DNA of 64,000 bases from Cannabis sativa (Eukaryota > Streptophyta > Magnoliopsida > Rosales > Cannabaceae), in assembly GCF_029168945.1 (NCBI RefSeq), contig NC_083605.1, forward strand, positions 2,363,280 through 2,427,279. The letters are read 5' to 3'. The translations under genes were made by a program, and so were the position numbers. Of the stretch, positions 46,501 to 56,536 are shown piece after piece. The notes beneath the pieces are model-generated. The model did no database searches. It saw only the letters and a program-made list of their open reading frames with translations, and was not told the DNA's origin. How positions within the stretch are numbered: the stretch's first letter is position 1; each line of letters starts with the position of its first letter.

Positions 46501-49500
46501 CATAAGTTGTAGCCCTCTTTCACTAATGTGTCCCAACCTCCTATGCCATAGGATAGCCTTAGTGTCTTCCGTCACATGCTCCTTGGTGTTGTGGCAGCAA
46601 GCTACGGGGCTTCCTTGCAAGTAGTATAGACCACCATTTTTGTGTCCTTTGATGATAGTCATAGAACCTTTTGCCAACTTGATTGTACCTGCCTCAATTT
46701 TGCTAACAACACCAAGATCATCAAGTACACTAATAGAAATTAAGTTTCTAGATAAATCGGGAACATATCTAACATTGGTTAAGGTTCTAATAATGCCATC
46801 AAACATTTTAAAATTGATAGAACCTGAACCTTCAATGTTGCATGTTTGGTCATTCCCAAGAATGACTTTGCCCCCTCTAGATTCCCTGTAATCAAACAAA
46901 TAAGACTTATTGTTAGTCATGTGAAAAGTACAACCCGAATCAATAATCCAATCATCTTTAAAAGATGATGCAGCCACATAGACATCTCCACTATCATAAC
47001 CATCACTTAGGTTTGCATTTTGATAGTCATTTTTAGTCTTGTTTGATTTGTTTGATTCCTCTTGATGATCTGAATTTTGTTTCCCATTGCTTTTCTTGTA
47101 AAAGTAGCATTCTCTCTTGAAATGCCCTAACTTTCCACAATGGTAGCACCCATTTGGATCTTTAGGACCTTTTGAATTTGACCTCCCTTTGTGATGATGA
47201 TTGCTGCCCTTGTGTGAACCCCTACTAGTGCTTGAACCTCTACTAGTGCTTCTACCCTTATTATGCCATGGTTTCTTTTGTCCAGGCCTTCCCCTACTTA
47301 GGTTAACATCCCCATTAGTATGCCCCGGTCTTTCAACCTTCATTTCCAAATCTTTTGATTTCAAAGCTGAGATTACTTCTTCAAGAGTGATCTCAGTTCT
47401 CCCATACTTAATGGCTGTCTTAACCTCCCTGTAGGATTCCGGTAGTGAATTGAGAATTATAATTGCTTGATTCTCATCACTTAAGGCCTCATTTTCCCCC
47501 GAGTTTGCTAACTCAATGTGTAATCTCAAGAACTCATCCAAGTTTTGTTCTAGAGATTTAGATGGACTCATTTTAAAACCAAAGATTCTCTCTTTCAAGT
47601 AAATCTTGTTGATCAAAGATTTCTTTTGAAATTGCTCTTCCAACTTGTTCCAAATCTTAGCGGGTGTATCTTCCTTGTCAACCAATCTGATTATAGCATC
47701 AGAGAGGTTGAAAATGATCAATCCGGTTGCTGTTTCTAGCAACTCTTCTTGCTGGTCTTTGGTTGTATCACTTGACCATTCCACCGGATCTTTAAGAACC
47801 TTCAACAGCTTGTGTTGAGCCAATAGAGCCCTAATCTTCTTCCTCCAAATACGATAATCACCTGAACCATCAAACTTATCTATATCAACCTTCATGGAAC
47901 TCATAATTGTATATGTATAAAGTTATTTCAAAGAAATTATATAGATAATGAGTTTAGAAAAATCCTGGTGTTGTTCTTTGCAATCTTGATTTTGTGTGTT
48001 TGAATTCTTGCTGGTATGAATGTGAATCTTGATGCTTTCTTGATGATTTCTTTATGCTTTCTTTATGCTTTCTTGATTAATCTTTGCTGCAGATTGTGCC
48101 TTGTTTGGCTCTGATACCACTGTAGGAATATTTTATTCCTTCTTTACCCCTACACACAGCAAAAATCTAATCAAAAGCAAGGTCAATTAAGACCTTTCTC
48201 TCCCAGTCAAAAGCTCCTTTTGACTCTCTGATTTGAATCCTCAAAAATAGGGAAACGACAAAATTTCCTTTAATTTACTTTTGGTCATTTCAATTTTAAA
48301 GCAAAAGAAACCCTAGTCTATAACATATATATATATTATCTTTATCTCTTTTATTTCACTCAGCACACACACACGGCAGCCCTAAAATAAACCCTAGCAG
48401 AGAAACTAAATGCCTCCTTCTTCTTCAATGTTCTTCAATGAAGAACATGAAGAACAGCCACAAAACCCACTGCCCAGAAAATAGAAATAAACCCCTTCCT
48501 AAACCGATTATAACCCTATAAATCCCAAGCAGAAAAATAACAAACACAGTATAAAATTGCAGAAAGTTTAAAGGAAAGAATGCACCAGATTTATAGAGGT
48601 TCCCCAAAAATTCTGGGTACGTCCTCTTGAGCTCGCCTCTTCCAATATAGATCTTCAATGATCAAAGTTTACAAGGCTTGGATTCCAACTCACAACACTT
48701 TGAGAGGTAATCCGAATATATATGTATATATACAGTGTTTTATCTTCCTCTATTTTCTTCTCTGTTTCTCTCAAAAATTCAGAACTAACAATATTGTATT
48801 TTCCTTCTTTGCAACATGAACAACCCTTCCTGAGTTGTGGATCTCCAAACCCTAACTAGGGTTTCAAGGCAAACCCACTGTAAGCCTCAACCACAAACTC
48901 CCCTGCTTTGTTGTTCTATGTTTTTCTGAAGAAGAATTTGGATCTGTGTAAAATCTTCATTTTGTATCTGATCTGGTCTGTTGTATTGTTCTCTCTTAAA
49001 AATGTTGTTGATTTTTGCCTTTTATATATGTTGTAGAGGAATACAGGAAAAGAGTTAATAATAAAGTTTTAAACAAACTTTATTCATTAACTTATAAACC
49101 TGTCTAGGTAAATAGAGGCCAGAGGCCACCTAGTATTTTACTGCCTTGTAATACTTTGTGTAATATTCTGATTTTTACAGTGTGGTTAATATGGGGTTTA
49201 CTTCAACAGTATGAAGTCACTAGCTACACCTACGTACCTTAACATTTCCAGCTTGTTTGATAGCATCTACAAGCTTGAGTTGAAGAAGAATATGGTGGCT
49301 TCGAACATGAACACCTGAAATGGCGCAGATGACAACATCAACAAGTTTAACAGCGTTAACAAGGCTTTGATGGTCATTGAAAGAAGCGGAGACTAGCATT
49401 GCTCCTTTCTCCTTGAACGACAAAAGCATTTGAACTCTCTCGATATCAACATTCGCCTCCGGCCTATGAACCACATTCGTCTCATGACCCTCTTCTAAAC

Positions 49501-49567
49501 TTGCCTTCACTAGCCTCTTCCCCAAGTAACCAGTTCCTCCAACTATCAACACTTTGCTTTTCCCCAT
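40544..49567 (-). CDS. Reductase copy B (PLR/isoflavone reductase-like), all four exons open
   Basis: Exons on the minus strand: 49238-49567 (start at 49567), 41521-41764, 40833-41036 and 40544-40707, total 942 nt, 313 aa. Introns begin GTACGT, GTACAT and GTGAGA and end TGCAG, GGCAG and TGAAG; phases are 0, 1 and 1. Domains: Rossmann fold with VLIVGGTGYLGKRLV (residues 6-20), RFLPSEFG at 111-118, the catalytic-lysine region DDKMEVRKAIEEANIPFTYI (about 138-157), GHYYNAFFEGCLTNFE near the C-terminus, ending YMRRYL. Length and motifs fit NADPH-dependent pinoresinol-lariciresinol reductases; phenylcoumaran or isoflavone reductase activity cannot be excluded. Intron 1 is about 7.5 kb because it holds a copia element 24 bp past the donor region and a MITE, so splicing may be poor. 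Confidence 0.85.
42034..42409. mobile_element. Mutator-like MITE, copy 2, in intron 1 of copy B
   Basis: 376 bp, with TIRs (AGCGGCATAAGTA…GTTTTAAGNTTGTAAGTG) and a 10-bp target duplication TAAATATTAT at 42024-42033 and 42410-42419. Copies A and C lack it at the same place (…AAATATTATAAAGTCT). Homologous to 4786-5175 in the same orientation. Confidence 0.85.
42604..43688 (-). repeat. 3' LTR of the complete copia element
   Basis: 1085 bp; same sequence as 48121-49208 except for a patch after GGGAAACGACA. The 77-codon ORF inside it is repeated in the other LTR and has no homology I recognise. Confidence 0.95.
43780..47904 (-). CDS. Copia gag-pol polyprotein, intact
   Basis: 1374 aa in one frame. 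Gag (residues 1-240, copia UBN2-type capsid), CCHC knuckle CYHCGKLGHFKREC at 253-266, protease with WIIDSGCTFHM (about 318-330), integrase zinc domain (HRRLGHIS … CEFCVLGK) and core (D, D, E; FRTDNGLEF-like LRTDNGLEFCNDEF and PQQNGVAERMN), reverse transcriptase with LLLYVDDMLII at about residue 1049, and RNase H ending in SDSQSSIYLCKNPVFHDRTK. All catalytic motifs are present and no stop or frameshift is seen. It acts in cytoplasmic virus-like particles and then in nuclear integration. Confidence 0.95.
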   Translation of the reverse strand: MSSMKVDIDKFDGSGDYRIWRKKIRALLAQHKLLKVLKDPVEWSSDTTKDQQEELLETATGLIIFNLSDAIIRLVDKEDTPAKIWNKLEEQFQKKSLINKIYLKERIFGFKMSPSKSLEQNLDEFLRLHIELANSGENEALSDENQAIIILNSLPESYREVKTAIKYGRTEITLEEVISALKSKDLEMKVERPGHTNGDVNLSRGRPGQKKPWHNKGRSTSRGSSTSRGSHKGSNHHHKGRSNSKGPKDPNGCYHCGKLGHFKRECYFYKKSNGKQNSDHQEESNKSNKTKNDYQNANLSDGYDSGDVYVAASSFKDDWIIDSGCTFHMTNNKSYLFDYRESRGGKVILGNDQTCNIEGSGSINFKMFDGIIRTLTNVRYVPDLSRNLISISVLDDLGVVSKIEAGTIKLAKGSMTIIKGHKNGGLYYLQGSPVACCHNTKEHVTEDTKAILWHRRLGHISERGLQLMSEQKLLGKDKVTKVDFCEFCVLGKHHRLKFQTSTHKSQGILDYVHSDLWGPEKTLTFGGSAYFLSIVDDYSRKVWVYLLKHKNEAFQKFVHWKLLVENLTNRKLKTLRTDNGLEFCNDEFTGYCQDNGIQRHRTVRKTPQQNGVAERMNRTILNKARCMLFNAGLANGFWGEAVVTATYLINRSPSSAIEGKTPEERWTGKPPDLSNLKVFGCAAYAHQSVGKLEPRALKCVFLGYPEGVKGYRLWVKGKGGFKTLISRDVIFQENDFPCKNTNELDAGSTETNPAGTSIGVSQTSPTEVEPNPDQVEPIQMEPQEAPNQVEQVQVEHEVQDEEDGNQEDLTEYQLTRDRAKRVPKPNQKYSYNVWDESIAYAYMCKLKAEIYEPQSYEEALKDRNYKAWLKAMKEEMYSLIKNKTWRVVLRPDGKSVVSCKWLFKVKEGRTEDEPVRFKARLVAKGFTQKEGIDFTEIFSPVVKYKTIRLMLALATQFDMEIDQMDVTTAFLHGDLEEDIYMEQPKGFVVKGKEDHVCKLDKSLYGLKQSPRQWNKRFDTFMTKQGFNRSYYDHCLYFKGSEITKVTYLLLYVDDMLIISKERSNVNKVKDLLKSEFEMKDIGVATKILGINIQRDRGKGKLMLHQEDYINKIIEKFSMKDSKVVSQPITNQYLMSKSMCPKTKLEQEEMANVPYSNAVGSIMYLMVSTRPDLAYAISVLSRFMSSPGKEHWKAMKWLMRYLKGTSKLGLVYQGHQTHQNIEGFTDADYAGDRDTRRSTSAYFFLTGGNCTSWKVQLQPVVALSTTESEYIATTEAIKEALWLKGLMEELKLMKKEPIIYSDSQSSIYLCKNPVFHDRTKHIEIKYHFIRDKVSQGLIGIDKVPTEVNPADMGTKVVSLNKFKLCLSLLGIDTGW
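48121..49208 (-). repeat. 5' LTR of the complete copia element
   Basis: 1088 bp; followed on the minus strand by the initiator tRNA-Met primer-binding site at about 48108-48120. Confidence 0.95.
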
Positions 49568-49655
49568 CTCTTTCTCTACAATTTTATATGTTGGTTTTCA
49601 TGATGAAATGTTATAATATATTGAATTGTTTTTATAATGTCTTAAAATAATGAGA

Positions 49656-49690
<35 letters not shown>

Positions 49691-49900
49691 GCAATGAATT
49701 TCTCTCAAAGCTAGTTTATTAGGTGAATTATTACTTCAATTATGAATTCACACTACAATATGACAATATGTACAAAATAATGACACAATTTACAAATTAT
49801 TACTTCAATTATGAATTTAGACAACAAGTCTACAATATGACAATATTATGTGCAAAAGAATGAGATAATTTACAAATTATTACTTCAATTATGATCAATG
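49568..49900 (-). promoter_or_regulatory. Upstream region of copy B with (CT)n tract
   Basis: Shares CTACAATTTTATATGTTGG, TTTTCATGATGAAATGTTAT and a TAATGACACAATTTACAAAT block with the upstream region of copy A. It has a CT/GA microsatellite at about 49661-49690 that is short in copy A, and it lacks the MITE found there. No TATA box can be assigned with certainty. Confidence 0.5.
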
Positions 49901-49921
49901 TATAATGCATGCATGTAGGGC

Positions 49922-50090
49922 GTAGGTATTATAAGAGTGTTTATTCGATCCAATCTGCACTATTTTGCTCATAGTGCAACTGATCCACATTAAATGTAGA
50001 TTTAATATTTTAGATCCAATTCAATCCGTATAGTAACTCAAATCCAATCCAATTCAACTCGCAAAAGTGCGAATTGGAGACCTTAATATT
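49922..50090. repeat. ATCCAATCC-type dispersed repeat, copy 1
   Basis: Contains GAGTGTTTATTCGATCCAAT, CTGCACTATTTTGCTCATAG and AAATCCAATCCAATTCAACT. The complement is found at 57520-57655. Probably one end of a nonautonomous DNA transposon. Confidence 0.55.
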
Positions 50091-51057
50091 CCACTGAAGG
50101 TAAAAGTGTTTAGGGGCTGCTCATAATTTTCTTCTACCATTGTTAATTTGAGCAGGCAAGGTGTTCCTTCCAATCTGATCTGTCCTAAGCTTAAGAGTAT
50201 TCGTGCTAATTGGCCCTGCCCAAGAGATATACAAACTGGGTTGTAATGATTTTTATGAAGCTATGTTGGGTGGTATATATGAAGCATTTGACTAAGTTGG
50301 AAATAGAGAATCTGGTTTAGAAGGAAATAAGATGGTTCATGATAAGTTTCAGTGATGAGATGGTTTCTTTTAGGTCACTTGAATTCTGCATTCCATATGA
50401 GGAAGCTTAGATGAATTAAACACCCGACTGTTATGATGCAACCAGCTGCTGTTTAATAGAGGGGCCGACTCAAGCATTGGGCAGCTTGAATCAGTGTACA
50501 AATCCTCCTTTTCTTAAGGTCAAGTTTTTTTTTTTGAAAGAAAGGACTTTTTTTTTTTTAAGGAAATTACATTATATCCCCACTTTATTTTATATGTTTT
50601 AATTTTTACCTTTATTTTCATATTCTTTAAGATATACCCCTTTTTTATAGATGATGTCTCTATTATACTTCTTAAGTTAATATAATTTATGTGCTAGACT
50701 TAAGTGGAATGTGAAGGTATATTAGGCAACCCCCTCACAATAGTGGGTATATTTCAATGAAATATAATATAAGAGTATTTTTGATTAATAGATACAAAAA
50801 AGATGTATTCCTCAATTTATCCCTATTTGTTTCTATTATTTTATTATAATTGTATCTTTAAGAAGAAAAAAAAAACCTAGTAATGGAATTGTACATGATC
50901 TTTTTTTATTATTTCAAAAAAACACAAAAATAACAAAAAAAAAAAAATAATACAAAAATATGTTTGTACGGAATTTTAAAATTTTTTATGGTTTTTAAAA
51001 TTTTATTTACATAAAATACGGTCTTTCAATGCATTTTTTATATTATACTCTTATTAG
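50091..51057. other. Unassigned DNA between copy B and the LINE fragment
   Basis: 50100-50520 is less AT-rich than its surroundings and may be worn coding DNA, but no domain is recognisable. 50561-50870 starts with a GAAATTACATTATATCCCC end related to the repeats near 1565 and 28775. 50890-51050 matches the AT-rich repeat of introns 1 of copies A and C. Confidence 0.4.
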
Positions 51058-51785
51058 TTTTTTTTTTTTTGGTAATTAAGAGTGCTCTATTGAAAGGAAA
51101 ACAAGAACTACATGAAACTAGTAGCCACAAAGGGGGCCACATCCCTTAAACATCCCAACGACCCTATCTTAGCACATCTAGACCAGCCAGCTAACGCATT
51201 GGCCACCACATTACCCGAACGAGGTATGTGAGCAAAAGACACCACCTCAAAGGTTTTACATAGTTTAATACAAGCATCAAAAGTAGGATAAGACCCCCAC
51301 CCAAAAGGTAAAAAAACTCGTAAATAGAGCATGAACCACAGCCAGGGAATCCGAGAACACCACAATCTTCTAAAGATTTCGTTCATGAGCCTTGCTAAGA
51401 GCAAGGCGAATAGCAAGGAGCTCCCCTTCCAGAACGCTGCTAACAATGGAGAAATCAGTAGCACTCCAGCAAAGCCCAACTTCCTCCTTCAAATGTTCGA
51501 CCACAGCCAAACTAGCAAAGTTTTTAACTATAGAGGCATCCGTTTTGAGATAGGTAACACCGTCTCCAAAATCCTCAGCCAGACTAGCAGAGTGATCCGA
51601 TTTGAAGTAGGTGACACCCTCTCCACCAGGATTTCGAGGGACCTTCTCTTGCCACCTAGTCGCCATTTCCACCACACGCTACGAAATTTCCCTGGAGATT
51701 AGTTCCAAGTTACAACACTTTCCTTCAAACACAACTCTATTTCTCCATTGCCAGAGGACTTCCCAAAAGACAGGCAATGTGATGT
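51058..51785 (-). pseudogene. 5'-truncated LINE tail with RNase H domain
   Basis: A poly-T at 51058-51071 marks the 3' end. Reading minus strand: LPVFWEVLWQWRNRVVFEGK (about 51785-51725), a VEMATRW… linker, VLEGELLAIRLALSKAHE (about 51440-51385), and after a frameshift SFAHIPRSGNVVANALAGW (about 51235-51180). This is the order zf-RVT end, RNase H of LINE-3-type elements. One frameshift and a missing 5' part make it dead. Confidence 0.75.
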
Positions 51786-51889
51786 TGTTGAGTTTTTGTT
51801 ATTTGTACTTATTTTTGATGTTGTTCTCCTTACTTTCATGTGATTTTTTTTGTTATTTTCTTGTATTTTTATTGAACACAGATAGGAGG

Positions 51890-52446
51890 TGGTGGTGATC
51901 CGACCTATGAGACGGAGATGAGAGGGACATTGACGGGAAGGTGGTGGTGGTCCGACGTATGCAACGGAGAGTAGAGGGGGACCGACGGAAGGAGGGGTGG
52001 GTGGAGATCGATGGACGAGAGAGACGAGAAGAAAGGGAGATCGAGAGAGATGGAGGAAGACGGCGAGAGAGGATGGCGATGGTGCGAAGGCGTGGGTGGA
52101 GTTTTGGAGAGTTAAGATTTTTGTTTTAGGGTGTGGGAAATGAAGAAGAAATAGGTGGGCATGTGTTAAATTGAAAAAAAGTAGGTGGGCACGTGAGAAA
52201 TGTGGCGAGAAGTAGGTGACGACTTTTTAATGGACCCTTATAGGCGACAGTTTAAACCGTCGCTTATAAGGGTCCATTAAAAATTTCTATTTTATTAAAA
52301 AACGTCGCCTATTTTGTTTACTACGATTTTAAACCGTCGGGAATACTAAATTTTTCCTGATAGTTTTAAATAGTTACTTAATTTTTTTAGCGACGGTTCT
52401 CGAAAAAAATCATTTTTAGGACCGTCACGAATTTTGATATTTGTAG
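51890..52446. mobile_element. End of a CACTA-like element with GC-rich subterminal DNA
   Basis: The right end reads ATATTTGTAGTAGTG, the complement of a CACTACTAC terminus typical of En/Spm (CACTA) elements. The preceding 250 bp holds CGACGGTT/AACCGTCG motifs in both orientations. No matching left end was found, so it is probably truncated; the ORF at 51941-52129 has no homology I recognise. Confidence 0.5.
52228..52279. repeat. Near-perfect palindrome (52 bp)
   Basis: TTTTAATGGACCCTTATA and its complement TATAAGGGTCCATTAAAA flank GCGAC/GTCGC and a TTTAAA centre; only two or three mismatches. It can form a long hairpin or cruciform. Confidence 0.85.
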
Positions 52447-52455
52447 TAGTGTCAG

Positions 52456-52590
52456 ATCAAGACCCGGGCACGGACCTAGACTCGGACTCGGATCTGAATC
52501 CAAACTCAAACAAGGACCGGGACCCGGGACCTAGACCTGAGACCTGAGACCCGCGACCCTAACTTGGTACCCAAAACCCGACCTGTAGTT
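52456..52590 (+). repeat. Irregular GACCCG/GACCTG repeat
   Basis: Sequences such as GACCCGGGCACGGACC, GACTCGGACTCGGATC and GGACCGGGACCCGGGACC recur with six- or seven-base spacing in a GC-rich island within AT-rich DNA. Confidence 0.7.
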
Positions 52591-52599
52591 ATTAGTGTT

Positions 52600-52735
52600 G
52601 GGGTCGAGTCTATTGAAAATATGTTATAACTTTATACAATCTATTACTACAAGCCAATACCAAACATAGTATTGTATTAAATAAACTAATACAATACAAT
52701 CCAACACAATACAATACAATACTACCAAACGAGCC
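52600..52735. repeat. TTTGGTA-ended AT-rich repeat
   Basis: Ends in ACTACCAAACGAGCC; an internal ATACCAAACATAG and repeated AATACAATACA. The end resembles that of the MITE at 29416-29637, so it may be a relative. Confidence 0.45.
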
Positions 52736-53009
52736 TTGAATGGTAGAAGTAGTTGAAATGTCCATATCAAATTATATATTTAATTTAAGAGTCATCCTTT
52801 GAAAATGTTGAAATAGAAATAGTGTGGCTGGTAAAACATGAAATTTCTACGTAACTTCATCTCCACCATTATCAAAACAAACTCAACTATAGGGAACTAA
52901 TTATTATCCTTATATATATATACACACACATTGAACATTAATTTCTTGAGCTAGCTAGGTAGCTATAGCTTGTCTCTTTCAAATGACACCTTCTTTAACT
53001 ATCTTCATC

Positions 53010-53870
53010 CACATATTGTTGCTCATCGATGTTGTGAAAGAAGAACAGAACTTAAACAAGATCATTTACAGAACTGTACAAACTAAACAAGAATTCAATA
53101 ATCAATTTGAATGAATAAAAATAGTAGGGAAGAATGACCCCAGAATTTTAAGTAGATTGAGCTATCACTACAAAAATTTTTACTTTTAGTCACAATAAAA
53201 TTTGTGACTAAAAGTAAAAAAGTTGTGAGTAATTATAAAATATCATTCTTATGTTGTAATTAAAAGGTCCGTGGCTAAAGACACTAGTTACAAAAATTAC
53301 AATTTATTGTGACTAAATGTATTTTTAATCACAATACTTGTTGTGACTAAAACTAAATTAGTGACAACTTGTAACTATGCTATATTTTAGTCACAAAAAA
53401 TTTATGTTGTGACTAAAAGGTTGTCACTAAAAATAATTATTTTTTGTAATGTAAAATCAATGTGATTCATACTCAATACTGCCATGAATCGTAAAGAAGC
53501 TTTATTGATAATCTTTGATAGAAAGATAGAGATTCAAGCCACTAAACAATGTAACAAGATTATACATCAATCTCACATGGGGGAAGCTATTTCAAGAATA
53601 GGGGAATCTCCTTTCACATCCCTCCATTCACTCAAAAATGGCTCAATCACTTCTCTCTGTGTAACAAAACAAGTCCCATCTTCAAATGGCAAGGGATAGA
53701 GTAAAATTAATAGAGGTTAGTTGAGGTTGTTACTTAACTAACACTGTTAGTTATATGTTCAGATGGTGATCATGTTGTAGAGTCAATGCCCTTTAGTGTC
53801 TTAATTACAATAATTTCTACCTTAATGTTAAGTAAGTTTAAACAATGTTTAAACATCTCTGAAGTAACAC
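53010..53870 (-). repeat. Probable LTR remnant split by a MITE
   Basis: The 53010-53166 and 53450-53870 stretches flank the MITE and lead into the copia RNase H remnant on the right. Phrases such as AATGACCCCAGAATTTTAAG and AAGCTTTATTGATAATC are in keeping with a minus-strand copia LTR. Borders not found; inference. Confidence 0.4.
53167..53449. mobile_element. CACTA-type MITE
   Basis: Begins CACTACAAAAATTTTTACTT, ends (complement) CATTACAAAAAATAATTATT. The interior repeats TTTTAGTCACAA and its complement. About 283 bp and noncoding. Confidence 0.8.
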
Positions 53871-53914
53871 ATTTTGTGAGCATAGATCTGTTAGGTTGTG
53901 GTCAGTGTTTATCT

Positions 53915-54480
53915 TCTTTACTTGGACTTTGTTGCTGGAGATGATATCTCTGATGAAGTGCACCTTATATCTATGTGGTTTGACCTCTCATGATGCATAG
54001 GTTTCTTCTTGAAATGAAGTTCACTTCGATTGTCACAGTATACAACTGTGTCTTCAGAGTTTAGCCCTAGTTCAGTAGTGAAACCTTTCAACGATATGAC
54101 TTCTTTAATGGCTTCAATAGCGGCCATATATTCTGCTTTTATTGAAGACAGATCAACTACCTTTTGCAGTGTTGCTTTCCACTACCACAGCCACCAAGTA
54201 CTCTGGAAAAAAAAACCAGTGAATGACCTCCTTGTGTCAAGACACCCAGTAGTCAGAGTCTACACAACCAGTGACTACTTCTTTTGTAAATGACTCATTC
54301 TAAACTTTATTCTCAAGTCTAGAGTTCCTTTTATCTACCATGAGTATCCATTTGAGTGTAGACCAATGTTGTTGTCTAGGATTTGCCAAGTACCTGCTTA
54401 CCATGCTCATTGCATACCCAATATTAGATCTTGAGCAAATCATAGCATACATTAGGCTCCCTACCACCTTAGCATATGGT
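53915..54480 (-). pseudogene. Copia reverse transcriptase end and RNase H remnant
   Basis: Minus-strand pieces IPYAKVVGSLMYAMICSRSN and MVSRYLANPRQQHWSTLKW (54480-54350), then AAIEAIKEVISLKGFTTELG and TVVYCDNRSELHF with HHERSNHIDIR (54120-53940). These are the end of RT and RNase H of a Ty1/copia pol. Frameshifted and lacking the rest. Confidence 0.8.
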
Positions 54481-54519
54481 ATGCTGCAAAATAATAATTT
54501 GGGTTAGGTTGATTATCCA

Positions 54520-54968
54520 TTGGGACATCCCTTGTATCCCCATGTTGTTCTTCCTGAGTATTCAGGAATTCCCTTGGTTATTTTCATGTCTCCGGGTCCT
54601 GGAACCCCGAGGTCTTCCTCGCGGTCTCCTTACAGTTGGATCAAGTTGGTTTTGAGGAATGGTCCTCTGTGCAGCCCTGGCTGCTACAACTTCTCACTCC
54701 AACTCAACATTTTGTCGGTTTGATTCAGCCAAGCGTCGTCGAAGTTTCCTATTCTCTAATTCTACCAGTGGTACGTATCTGGTAGTGTCATAGGCATCCT
54801 CACTCCTTCTTTCTGGGATTTGATCACCAACAGCATTGAAATTACCATCATTCCTTCCTAAACGTGGTGTTTCAGATGTGTTGGTTCTCTGAGACCCATG
54901 GATTCTTTGCCAGGACAATGGGTTCTTTTCTCTGGATGATTACCGTCATGTGGGTTGTTATCAGCCAT
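54520..54968 (-). pseudogene. Gypsy-like gag N-terminal remnant
   Basis: Starts [15 protein letters not shown] at 54968, shifts frame, then [40 protein letters not shown] and a PRGRPRGSRTRR basic piece. The coiled-coil [11 protein letters not shown] block is common in gag of plant Ty3/gypsy elements. No capsid domain is left. Confidence 0.55.
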
Positions 54969-56115
54969 TTAATATGGGTTTGTATTTGTTTTATAAGGAA
55001 GGATTTTCCAAGTTTTTATCACCAAGACTCTCAATGAAAGCACTAAACTATTAACGCGAATTTTTGTTAACTAAATATATAGTCTTTTATGTAATAAATT
55101 TACTACAGAATTTGATAATTAAGATAATAAATACCAGATATTTTACGTGGTTTTGTAGTTAAAATCTATATACTCAACGAGTTTGTATTATCAGGGATAT
55201 TTTTTGAATACAGAGTATAACTTTCAGAATAATAAATAGTAGAATTTTAACTTTATTTTTTGCTGTCCCTTTTTCTATAGATTCTGTCCCTATTTATAGG
55301 TATATAGGTTGACAATTATTTTCATTAGGATTGATTTATTTACAACTGTTGATGAAACGTGAACATTCCCCATGCGTTTCATTTATTTACACATGGGATA
55401 ATATCTAATAACTACCTAACTGCTCCTTGTCTTTATCCTTTAGACGGTTATGCTGACTAAGAATGTTGCATCTCGTTGAATATGAGTTATCCTTCTTATC
55501 TGTCTTAATAGGAAAAAATGCTAAGTGTAAAAGTACTTCATTTTGCTATACCCCTTTATTTGTATTGATGATCGAGATGACTACTACGTTGTGTAAAATG
55601 CGAGGCGACTGAATGTTGTTATTTTCACATTGCTCGTGTAGGAGAGTCAACGATTCACGAGATCTTTTGATATCTCGTCTAGCTCGTATATTTTTACTAC
55701 TCTGTTTATCCCAAGGCGGACATATGTCTTGTAAATAAATTTAATAGTTATTATTCTTATCTCGCATAAGACTTAAGAGTCAGCGAGGTTGAACATTTCT
55801 ACCAAATTTGTAATTAATTGGAACGAGTTATTTTATTTGCATTTAAAGATGTCATTATTATATCCCTCTAGTTGATTCATATTCTTTCTGTAGGACAAAC
55901 TTCTAGTACATAGCTAAATTTCGGGTATAATAATTATTCTCGTGAATTGTTATTTTGATAGTGTCACGCGAGGTAATTACATATCTTAACCATAGTTTAT
56001 CTCGAGGCTGAACATTTATTTATTCCTCGCATTTATTATTCACTTCATTCTTTTAGACTTGTATGATAAGTGTCATGTCCATATTTTTATGCTCGAATCA
56101 TGGGCATAACATGTA
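54969..56115 (-). repeat. Putative gypsy leader and LTR remnant
   Basis: Directly 5' (minus strand) of the gag remnant. The minus strand has AGTGCTTTCATTGAGAGTCT near 55035, a phrase common at gypsy leaders. The rest is AT-rich with several CTCG-rich phrases. No second LTR is present, so borders are guesses. Confidence 0.35.
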
Positions 56116-56359
56116 CAATAGGCAACCTAATACCATATGTTAGAAAATCAAATAACTCAAGATACAAATTGGCATATAATTAATTTAGAAAAGTCCACAC
56201 TTATGCTTTAATTAGACTTTACACACAAAGATGATAAGCCCATTACCTATTGATAACTAAGAATATGGATTAATCCGGTAAAGAACTATCTAATCAACCC
56301 AAATTTTATTAAAATCAACAAAAGTTAATGTAAGCCCAAAAAAGTCTAACAATAGAGAG

Positions 56360-56536
56360 TTCAAGAACTATTTGAAGCACAAGGAAAAGAAAATGAGTGT
56401 TGAAGATCTCATTCTCAAATTTCGTGTTGAAGAGGATAACCAAGGTAATGAGAAGCAAGCCTTGAATCCTAATGCTGCCAAGGCTAACTTGATGGAGAGC
56501 ATGATAAAAGCTAAAAGGGGAAGAATCCTATATTAG
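56360..56536 (+). pseudogene. Copia gag fragment
   Basis: FKNYLKHKEKKMSVEDLILK, then VEEDNQGNEKQALNPNAAKA, ending at TAG. This is the helix before the zinc knuckle in copia Gag. 58 codons, no start, no partner domains. Confidence 0.65.

Larger units (their letters stand above)
42604..49208 (-). mobile_element. Complete Ty1/copia element (Tork/Tnt1-like) in intron 1 of copy B
   Basis: LTRs at 42604-43688 and 48121-49208 begin TGTAGGAATA and end TTCAACA. Target duplication GTATG at 42599-42603 and 49209-49213. Next to the right (5') LTR the minus strand reads TGGTATCAGAGCC, the primer site for initiator tRNA-Met. Next to the left (3') LTR lies a GGGTTTAGGTGGAAA purine-rich tract. One intact 1374-codon gag-pol ORF lies between. 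By eye the LTRs differ only in a short patch (about 42745 versus 48262, net 3 nt), so the insertion is very young and may be active. Confidence 0.95.

Noticed and set aside
51331..51702. 123-codon plus-strand ORF
   Set aside because: Antisense to the RNase H tail of a truncated LINE, whose motifs are clear on the minus strand.
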